Translations under genes and position numbers: made by a program | The notes under the pieces: model-generated | Database searches by the model: none | Seen by the model: the letters and a program-made list of their open reading frames with translations, nothing else | Told to the model about the DNA's origin: nothing | Shown: positions 31,348-37,119 of the stretch, in pieces | How positions within the stretch are numbered: the stretch's first letter is position 1 | How the letters are laid out: each line of letters opens with the position of its first letter | Assembly: GCA_023511615.1 (NCBI GenBank) | Contig: JAIMBL010000019.1 | Span: 1 to 37,119, forward strand | Direction of reading: 5' to 3' | DNA length: 37,119 nucleotides | Source of the DNA: Leptolyngbyaceae cyanobacterium HOT.MB2.61 | Lineage (GTDB): Bacteria > Cyanobacteriota > Cyanobacteriia > Leptolyngbyales > Leptolyngbyaceae

Positions 31348-32937
31348 ATGAGTATTGGATACCTTGCCCTTGTTTTGCATGCTCACCTGCCCTTCGTCCG
31401 CCATCCCGAAAGCGACTATGTGCTGGAAGAGGAATGGCTGTATGAGGCAATCACAGAAACTTATATTCCTCTGCTCCAGGTTTTTGAAGGGCTGAAACGG
31501 GATGGTATCGACTTCAAAATCACCATGAGCATGACCCCCCCTCTGGTGTCCATGCTTCTGGATCCGCTGCTGCAGGAACGCTACGACGAGCATCTCGCCA
31601 AGTTAGAAGAACTGGCGGAGATGGAAATTGAGCGAAATTCCTATAACGGACACCTCCGCTACCTGGCAGAGCACTATGCCAAAGAGTTTAATCAGGTTCG
31701 AAATATCTGGGAAAAGTACGATCGCAACCTGGTCAAAGCCTTCAATCTATTTGCTGAGTCGAACAACCTGGAAATCATCACTTGCGGAGCCACCCACGGT
31801 TACCTGCCCTTGATGAAAATGTATCCGCAGGCAGTCTGGGCCCAGATTAAGGTAGCAGTTGAGCATTATGAGGAAACCTTTGGACGCTCACCAAAGGGGA
31901 TCTGGTTGCCAGAATGCGCCTACTACGAGGGACTGGAGCGAATGCTGGCAGATGCCGGACTGCGCTATTTCCTCACCGATGGCCACGGTATCCTTTATGC
32001 CCGTCCCCGTCCTCGCTTTGGCAGCTATGCCCCGGTGTTTACTCCAGCAGGGGTGGCTGCCTTCGGTCGAGATCACGAATCCTCTCAACAGGTCTGGTCA
32101 TCAGAAGTGGGCTATCCTGGAGCACACGAGTATCGGGAATTTTACCGGGATCTGGGTTGGGATGCTGAATACGAATACATCAGACCCTACATTATGCCCA
32201 ACGGACAGCGGAAAAATGTGGGCATCAAGTACCACAAGATCACTGGGAAAGGGTTAGGGTTGGGTGACAAGCAACTCTACGACCCCTACTGGGCCAGGGA
32301 AAAGGCAGCCGAACATGCTGGTAACTTCATGTATAACCGGGAACGCCAGGTTGAGCACCTGTACGGTATCATGCAACGCAAGCCCATCATTGTGTCGCCC
32401 TATGATGCTGAGTTGTTTGGTCACTGGTGGTATGAAGGTCCCTGGTTTATTGACTACCTGTTCCGCAAAACCTGGTACGATCAGCACACTTATTCAATGA
32501 CCCATTTAGCAGATTATCTGCGAGAAAATCCTACTCAGCAGGTATGTCTACCATCCCAGTCAAGCTGGGGCTTCAAAGGGTTCCACGAGTACTGGTTGAA
32601 TGATACCAATGCCTGGATTTATCCCCACCTGCATAAGGCGGCAGAACGAATGATCGACCTGGCAAAGCAGGAGCCCGCGGATGAGTTGGAGTGGCGAGCA
32701 CTCAACCAGGCAGCAAGAGAACTTTTGCTGGCGCAGTCTTCGGACTGGGCGTTTATTATGCGAACAGGAACAATGGTGCCCTACGCTGTCCGGCGGACGC
32801 GATCGCACCTGATGCGGTTTCACAAGCTCTATGACGAACTGAAACAGGGCAAAGTTGATTCTGGCTGGTTAGAGAAGGTAGAAGCGATCGATAATATCTT
32901 TCCCAACATCAATTACCGTGTCTACCGACCAATATAA
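31348..32937 (+). CDS. GH57 1,4-alpha-glucan branching enzyme
   Basis: The 529-residue protein is a family GH57 branching enzyme that makes alpha-1,6 branches in glycogen. The N-terminus MSIGYLALVLHAHLPFVRHP, the nucleophile motif WLPECAY (Glu189) and the acid motif SPYDAELFGHWW (Asp353) agree with characterised archaeal and Thermus enzymes. I start at ATG 31348; an upstream in-frame ATG at 31303 would add a 15-residue leader that lacks family similarity. Cyanobacteria usually also carry a GH13 GlgB elsewhere. It lies near another alpha-glucan enzyme (GH13, opposite strand), separated by a transposase remnant. Confidence 0.93.
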   Translation: MSIGYLALVLHAHLPFVRHPESDYVLEEEWLYEAITETYIPLLQVFEGLKRDGIDFKITMSMTPPLVSMLLDPLLQERYDEHLAKLEELAEMEIERNSYNGHLRYLAEHYAKEFNQVRNIWEKYDRNLVKAFNLFAESNNLEIITCGATHGYLPLMKMYPQAVWAQIKVAVEHYEETFGRSPKGIWLPECAYYEGLERMLADAGLRYFLTDGHGILYARPRPRFGSYAPVFTPAGVAAFGRDHESSQQVWSSEVGYPGAHEYREFYRDLGWDAEYEYIRPYIMPNGQRKNVGIKYHKITGKGLGLGDKQLYDPYWAREKAAEHAGNFMYNRERQVEHLYGIMQRKPIIVSPYDAELFGHWWYEGPWFIDYLFRKTWYDQHTYSMTHLADYLRENPTQQVCLPSQSSWGFKGFHEYWLNDTNAWIYPHLHKAAERMIDLAKQEPADELEWRALNQAARELLLAQSSDWAFIMRTGTMVPYAVRRTRSHLMRFHKLYDELKQGKVDSGWLEKVEAIDNIFPNINYRVYRPI

Positions 32938-33054
32938 GCTACAGGGACTGAGACCAAGGGTTCCGTTCAAGAAACAAGGACTCACATCAAAGAGCCCTTA
33001 GATTGAGTCCTCTTCACCTGGCTACTTACGATCAGGCAGTGCGGATAGGATAAT

Positions 33055-33506
33055 TTGAAGCGGCTCAACGGCAATGGGCAACGCCCTCGCCCCCGTCATG
33101 CCCAGGCAGACGAAGTGGCTCAAGCAGCCTTAAAAAACTTGCCCCAGCGAGTTGAACAATTGAGTCGGCAATATCCAGGGGCAGACATCGAAGTCTGGGC
33201 GTTTGATGAATATCGCTTGGGACTCAAACCCATCATTGGTCAACGCGAGGACAACGTCCCAATCCCAGAGGGTCTCCACGTTGAGTTCTTGCCGCCTGAT
33301 TCTCCTGAACTCCAGCCGGCAGAACGCCTGTGGTCATTAAGTGATGAACCTCTCGTCAATCGCAAGTTTGAGTCCTTAGCTGAGTTGGAGGAAACCCTGG
33401 CCAGACGATGGGTCACCCTTTCAGCGATGCCAGAGGTCAGCCGTCTGCACCCCTTTTTCACTGGTGAAAGGAAAGCTAAAATTAGTGCTACTTTACTATT
33501 CGGGTT
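33055..33506 (+). pseudogene. IS630-family transposase remnant with internal deletion
   Basis: The sequence starts inside the transposase (PRPRHAQADEVAQAALKN), includes the first catalytic acid in WAFDEYRLGLKPI, then jumps to VPIPEGLHVEFLPPDSPELQPAERLW, which holds the third. The whole middle, including the second Asp (LVLDQAGWH-type region), is missing, so about 70-80 codons are deleted in frame. The N-terminal helix-turn-helix is absent, and no terminal inverted repeats are seen. The frame runs on to 33564, but its last ~20 codons overlap the GH13 gene and do not resemble the family. It is inactive. Confidence 0.85.
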
Positions 33507-33511
33507 CCATA

Positions 33512-34990
33512 TTACTTACAAGAAAAATGCCGCAGGATGCAACCACTCCGAGGTGGTAGAGTGATTTGCAAACTGGCAACTTCCGTATCCTGACTCCATT
33601 CAAATTCAGCCGAGCCAAATAGCTGCTGGTTAAATCGAGAATTCAATCCCGCTTCTGTTGGAATCATGCTTGCTTTAGCTGGAGCGGTACCAACATTTAC
33701 CGCAACCAGCAGTTCTTCATCTCCTAAAACACGGGCAAACACATACATCATGGCTTCAGCGAAGATAACCCGGTAATCTCCCGTCCGCAGAGCAGGATAA
33801 GCATGGCGCAGAGAGATTAGTTTGCGGTGATAGTCAAAAATTTCTAGATCCCAATCCGACTCCAGGGGAAATCCACGACGAGAATCGGGATCTAAAGCTC
33901 CCGGTAAACCAACTTCATCGCCGTAATAAATACTGGGAGCACCGGGAAATGTGAGTAGCAGCAGCGTTGCGAGTTCTACGCTGGCTCTGTCACCCGCTGC
34001 AATGGTAATCAGTCGTGCGGTGTCGTGGCTTGCCAGCAAATTCAACTGGGTTAGCTGAATCTCCCACGGATACAGGTTCAAAAGTTCCTGAATTTTTTCA
34101 GCATACTCTTTTGCAAACAATGGAGGATAGGGTTGGTAGGAGCGATCTTGAACCTGTTCCATGACGACGCGATCGCCCGCTGTGAATGCGATTGTTGGTG
34201 CGGCAAACAAATAATTCATCACCCCATCAAACTGAGTACCATCCAGCCATTCCCGTGAGTCACCCCAGACTTCGCCCACAATGTAGGCTTCACGATTAAT
34301 GGCCTTGACGCGATTGCGAAACTCCTGCCAGAAACCGGGAGCTTTAACCTCGAACGGCACATCTAACCGCCAACCATCGATGCCGAACTGAATCCAGTGT
34401 TCGGCAATTTCCATGAGGTATTCCCGCACCTCTGGATTGTCGTGGTTGAAAACAGGTAATGCCCGGTTTCCAGCCCAGCCCTCGTAGTTGGCAGGATACT
34501 CCCCGTTGTAAGGGGACAGAGGCCAATCATGAATTTTGAACCAGTCCACCCAGGGAGAGTGGGGACCATTTTCCAGCACATCATGAAAGAAGAAAAAGCC
34601 CCGGCTGGAATGGTTCAATACTCCATCGAGAACCACCCTGATATGGCGTCGGTGCGCTTCATCCAGCAACTCTTTGAAGGCGGAGTTGCCGCCCAGCATC
34701 GGGTCTACCTGATAGTAGTCGTGGGTGTGATAGCGGTGATTGCTGGCGGATTGAAAAATGGGGGTGAAGTAAATGGCATTGATACCCAAATCCTGCAAGT
34801 AATCCAGTTTGTCGATGACACCCCACAGATCGCCGCCCTTGTAGCCCTGGAGTGTGGGCATCGCATTCCATTCTTCCCAGGTTGCATTCTTCAACAGTTT
34901 CTTGTGGGGATGATGACTGCGGGCGAAGCGATCGGGAAAAATCTGGTAGAAAACAGCGTGTTTAACCCAAGCTGGTGTTTGAATTTGCAT
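33512..34990 (-). CDS. GH13 alpha-amylase-family glycosidase (neopullulanase/cyclomaltodextrinase type)
   Basis: The 492-residue protein has the GH13 regions: WRLD with the nucleophile Asp210, VGEVW with the acid Glu240, and ASHDTAR with Asp323. The N-terminal VFYQIFPDRFARS and the layout recall neopullulanase/cyclomaltodextrinase-type enzymes, which cut maltodextrins and related glucans. It lacks the extra N-terminal domain of those, so its exact specificity is open. No signal peptide is seen, so a cytoplasmic role in glycogen or maltodextrin turnover is likely. I start at ATG 34990 (MQIQTPAWV); a TTG at 35011 would overlap the GGAG at 35006-35009. The last residues overlap the transposase remnant. 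Confidence 0.92.
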   Translation of the reverse strand: MQIQTPAWVKHAVFYQIFPDRFARSHHPHKKLLKNATWEEWNAMPTLQGYKGGDLWGVIDKLDYLQDLGINAIYFTPIFQSASNHRYHTHDYYQVDPMLGGNSAFKELLDEAHRRHIRVVLDGVLNHSSRGFFFFHDVLENGPHSPWVDWFKIHDWPLSPYNGEYPANYEGWAGNRALPVFNHDNPEVREYLMEIAEHWIQFGIDGWRLDVPFEVKAPGFWQEFRNRVKAINREAYIVGEVWGDSREWLDGTQFDGVMNYLFAAPTIAFTAGDRVVMEQVQDRSYQPYPPLFAKEYAEKIQELLNLYPWEIQLTQLNLLASHDTARLITIAAGDRASVELATLLLLTFPGAPSIYYGDEVGLPGALDPDSRRGFPLESDWDLEIFDYHRKLISLRHAYPALRTGDYRVIFAEAMMYVFARVLGDEELLVAVNVGTAPAKASMIPTEAGLNSRFNQQLFGSAEFEWSQDTEVASLQITLPPRSGCILRHFSCK

Positions 34991-35114
34991 AAATATGCCA
35001 TAGCTCTCCAATTGCTAAAGGTACTAGCACTATTTAGAAATGTAACTCTAACCACTGGAAGAAATATCGTGCATCAAGCTGGTAGGGGGCACCACCATGA
35101 ATGAGCATTGGGGA

Positions 35115-35236
35115 GGTTCTTCCGGCTTGCCGGTGAAAGAGTAGCAAGCTACTCTTTCATCTAAAAACAAAATCCCTGGAATATTGATTTTGTTTTAGTG
35201 ATCAGCATCGCTTATCACCAAACTCTCAGGAGAACC
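35115..35236 (+). repeat. three-hairpin element, family A, copy 4
   Basis: It is 122 bp from GGTTCTTCCG to CAGGAGAACC. Hairpin 1 is a perfect 12-bp stem (TGAAAGAGTAGC/GCTACTCTTTCA) with a two-base loop. The core AAAATCCCTGGAATATTGAT is kept. It lies upstream of the GH13 gene. Confidence 0.9.
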
Positions 35237-35740
35237 ATTGGGGATTGGTTAAAAGCCCACCAGGATAAATTGGTCGCATTGTTCATCCCCGCGAAAAACC
35301 GCTTATCCTCTTGCAGCAAAACAAATGGCCCGCCAAGGAGTGTGTTTGCCTTTGATGCCATCAGCACCCCAAAAATGGCTTTGGTATGGTCTCCTTACAT
35401 AATTCCGGCTCAATTCGTTGCTCCGGTAGGCGAAGGGCTTGAACGATAAAGGGGGGGATCGAAATTTGTAATCCCATCTTGAGCGAAGGTGATAACGGTT
35501 TGATTGCTACCATCCGTGTATATCTGCTGATCTGGCATAGTCTAATTCGGGTGTGATGGATTGATACGGGCAATGGGCACATAATTTCGACAACGTGCTG
35601 TTGAGGTGGTGACAAATCTTCAGCAAGATCCAGAGGTTGAAGTTTGAAGTGGACTCCTTCCCAAAGCAGACTAAAATCCTGAGCATCGCAAAACCCCTGG
35701 CTTTCAACTAAACTGGAATCACCAACTATCCCACTGGCCT
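35237..35740. other. intergenic region, possible gene remnants
   Basis: No clear gene. On the minus strand a 42-codon frame at 35410-35538 (starts MPDQQIYTDGSNQTVITFAQ) reads like real protein, and another frame to its right (about 35540-35707) encodes GFCDAQDFSLLWEGVHFK-like sequence. They may be fragments of one decayed gene. I cannot assign a family. Confidence 0.35.
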
Positions 35741-36463
35741 ATGTCCCTTGCCAAAGACCTCAACCTTCAAGAGGAACCGTGGGAGGACCTTCCCCTTCCA
35801 CCCAGTGATTTAGAGAGCGACGAACCGCCTTTGGAAAGCGACCTGCATCTGCGACAAATTGTGCTGCTGATTCAATGCCTAGAGTACATCTGGCGTGATA
35901 GAAATGACTTCTATGCCACTGGCAACCTCACCATTTACTTCAGTCCTGATCAAATCAAATCCCGTGACTTTCGAGGACCCGATTTTTTCGTCGTCCTGGG
36001 AACCGAACGTAAACCTCGCAAGAGTTGGGTGCTGTGGGCAGAAGGTGGCAAATATCCCAATGTAATTGTGGAGATTTTGTCTGATAGTACGGCAACGATG
36101 GATCGGAGTCTAAAGAAACAACTCTATCAGGATATCTTCCGCACTCCCGAATATTTTTGGTTCCACCCAGAAACCTTGGAGTTCGCGGGCTTTTCACTTG
36201 TTAATGGACAATATCAACCCCTGCAACCTGATTCACAAGGATGGTTGTGGAGCCAACAATTGGGACTCTATCTAGGAATTTATGCCGGGCAGTTGCGTTA
36301 CATCACAGCCGAGGGTGAACTGGTTCCTACTCCCCAGGAAGCAGTAGAACAGGCTCAGCAGCATGTAGAACAGGCTCAACGGCAAGCAGAAGATGAGCGA
36401 CAGCAGAAGGAACTCTTACTGATGAAACTGCGGGAGCGTGGAATTGACCCAGAGACTTTGTAA
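35741..36463 (+). CDS. Uma2 family (DUF820) protein, endonuclease-like
   Basis: The 240-residue protein belongs to the Uma2/DUF820 family, which has the PD-(D/E)XK nuclease fold and is very abundant in cyanobacteria. Their real function is unknown. RGPDFFVVLGTERKPRKSW and PNVIVEILSDST carry the acidic residues of the core (Asp and Glu). A Gln/Glu-rich coiled coil (about 198-230, EAVEQAQQHVEQAQRQAEDE) ends in LLMKLRERGIDPETL, the usual tail of this subgroup. It stands alone. Confidence 0.9.
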   Translation: MSLAKDLNLQEEPWEDLPLPPSDLESDEPPLESDLHLRQIVLLIQCLEYIWRDRNDFYATGNLTIYFSPDQIKSRDFRGPDFFVVLGTERKPRKSWVLWAEGGKYPNVIVEILSDSTATMDRSLKKQLYQDIFRTPEYFWFHPETLEFAGFSLVNGQYQPLQPDSQGWLWSQQLGLYLGIYAGQLRYITAEGELVPTPQEAVEQAQQHVEQAQRQAEDERQQKELLLMKLRERGIDPETL

Positions 36464-36533
36464 AAGGTTTAGCAAAGTGCTGAATAGCAATGAGAACTGA
36501 ATGCTGAGCAATGAGTCTCGTTTTTGCGAATGC

Positions 36534-36644
36534 GGTTTGCTGGTTCGACATCGAATCGGAGACTACAGAATCATCTATTCATTAGATGATGAACTGGTGC
36601 AAGTATCTGGTACGGCGATCGCTTACCGCAGCGGAATCTACGAG
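36534..36644 (+). pseudogene. RelE/ParE-type toxin remnant
   Basis: In frame with the downstream xdhC-type gene, the DNA encodes GLLVRHRIGDYRIIYSLDDE and LVQVSGTAIAYRSGIYE. This matches the C-terminal strands of RelE toxins (RxRIGDYRxIY...V...HRxxVY). The N-terminal half is absent and no antitoxin gene is present. No stop separates it from the xdhC-type frame, so the open frame runs from ATG 36501 through the end of the window. Confidence 0.65.
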
Positions 36645-36677
36645 TTGTGCATGGAGGTGATTGGACAAGGTAACAAT

Positions 36678-37119
36678 ATGCTTGAGTTTTACCGACAAAT
36701 AGCTCTTGCCCTGCAACAGGGACCGATTGTTCTGGCAACGGTTGTTTATACCAAAGGATCGGTTCCCAGGGAGGTGGGTGCCAAAATGGTGGTGTGCTCT
36801 GATGGAACCATTATTGGCACCATTGGTGGTGGTGCAGGAGAAGCAAGGGTAATTGATCAGGCCCATCAGGTGTTGACAACTGGAAAGAAACAGTTAGCAG
36901 AAATTGATCTGTCTGGATCGCCCCAACGGGAAACACAGGGAATTTGCGGTGGGGTCATGCAGGTCTGGCTAGAACGCTGGCAGGGTGAACCTGCCCTGGC
37001 ACTTATCAACCAGATCATTGAATGTTTAGAGTCAGGAAAAGTGGCCGCGTTAGTCACGCCATTTGAAGACACGCGATCGCCCTATTTAGAGCTGGGCGGC
37101 GGGGGCGGCCGGGGGGGGG
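36678..37119 (+). CDS. XdhC/CoxI-type molybdenum cofactor insertion protein (partial)
   Basis: The N-terminal part of an XdhC-like protein, which binds molybdenum cofactor and matures xanthine dehydrogenase: ALQQGPIVLATVVYTKGSVP, VGAKMVVCSDGTIIGTIGGG and RETQGICGGVMQVWLE. The ATG at 36678 follows AAGG with about nine bases between; upstream sequence in the same frame is the RelE remnant. The gene runs off the window. The last ~25 bases are G/C-only and give LGGGGGRGG, which is unlikely to be natural sequence. Confidence 0.88.
   Translation, partial: MLEFYRQIALALQQGPIVLATVVYTKGSVPREVGAKMVVCSDGTIIGTIGGGAGEARVIDQAHQVLTTGKKQLAEIDLSGSPQRETQGICGGVMQVWLERWQGEPALALINQIIECLESGKVAALVTPFEDTRSPYLELGGGGGRGG

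Noticed and set aside
35198-35449. 83-codon frame on the plus strand
   Set aside because: It begins inside family A copy 4 and has no protein-like pattern or ribosome-binding site.
1-37119. tRNA, rRNA or CRISPR array
   Set aside because: No T-arm-like GGTTCGAATCC pattern with cloverleaf context and no regularly spaced direct repeats were seen by eye. A tRNAscan or CRISPR finder run would be decisive.

Overview
This window comes from a cyanobacterium, probably a filamentous Leptolyngbya-type species, though the genus is only a guess. The octamer GCGATCGC (HIP1) recurs throughout, inside and between genes. There is an allophycocyanin beta-18-type gene, a Ycf33/DUF751 gene next to rbfA, a Ctp-type thylakoid or periplasmic protease, and a TMEM165-type manganese exporter. 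The DNA is ordinary chromosome with wide intergenic spaces full of small palindromic repeats. I found no tRNA, rRNA, CRISPR array or intact mobile element.

Layout: 0.1-5.7 kb holds pckA, a HlyD-type adaptor, a MacB-type permease without its ATPase, and an orphan GATC-type adenine methylase on the minus strand. 5.9-8.5 kb holds ycf33, rbfA and nagZ. 8.5-11.1 kb is an accessory patch: a membrane protein of unknown function, a ribbon-helix-helix protein, a conserved hypothetical and a broken nucleotidyltransferase. 11.1-18.7 kb holds alr, a TPR-like membrane protein, an S41 protease and sbcC. 19-23.2 kb holds an ApcF-like gene, a glycosyltransferase, a small hypothetical gene and puuE. 23.4-29.3 kb holds a small membrane protein, a GT-C glycosyltransferase, a manganese riboswitch with its exporter, an Hpt protein and a slipin. 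29.5-31 kb holds a frameshifted coiled-coil gene and a protein with a pilin-like domain. 31.3-35 kb holds two alpha-glucan enzymes (GH57 branching enzyme and GH13 hydrolase) separated by a decayed IS630 transposase. 35.7 kb to the end holds a Uma2 gene, a RelE remnant and a truncated xdhC-type gene. The last ~25 bases are G-rich and look like an assembly-end artefact.

The most interesting observations are these. (1) The ApcF-like protein has lost the bilin-binding Cys82 (Tyr) and the bilin-coordinating Asp87 (Gly), but keeps Asn72. (2) A 121-124 bp intergenic element occurs four times, has inverted ends, and folds into three hairpins with compensatory changes between copies. (3) A second, 79-bp structured repeat occurs twice and resembles an attC site superficially. 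(4) A short heptanucleotide-type repeat is embedded in frame beside the zinc hook of SbcC. (5) Several genes are visibly decaying through internal deletion, frameshift or truncation.

Functionally the window mixes carbon metabolism (pckA, GH57, GH13), cell-wall supply and recycling (alr, nagZ), metal homeostasis (riboswitch plus mnx), light harvesting (apcF-like) and purine breakdown (puuE, xdhC-type). No compact new multi-gene system stands out. The novelty lies in individual proteins and in the repeat families.
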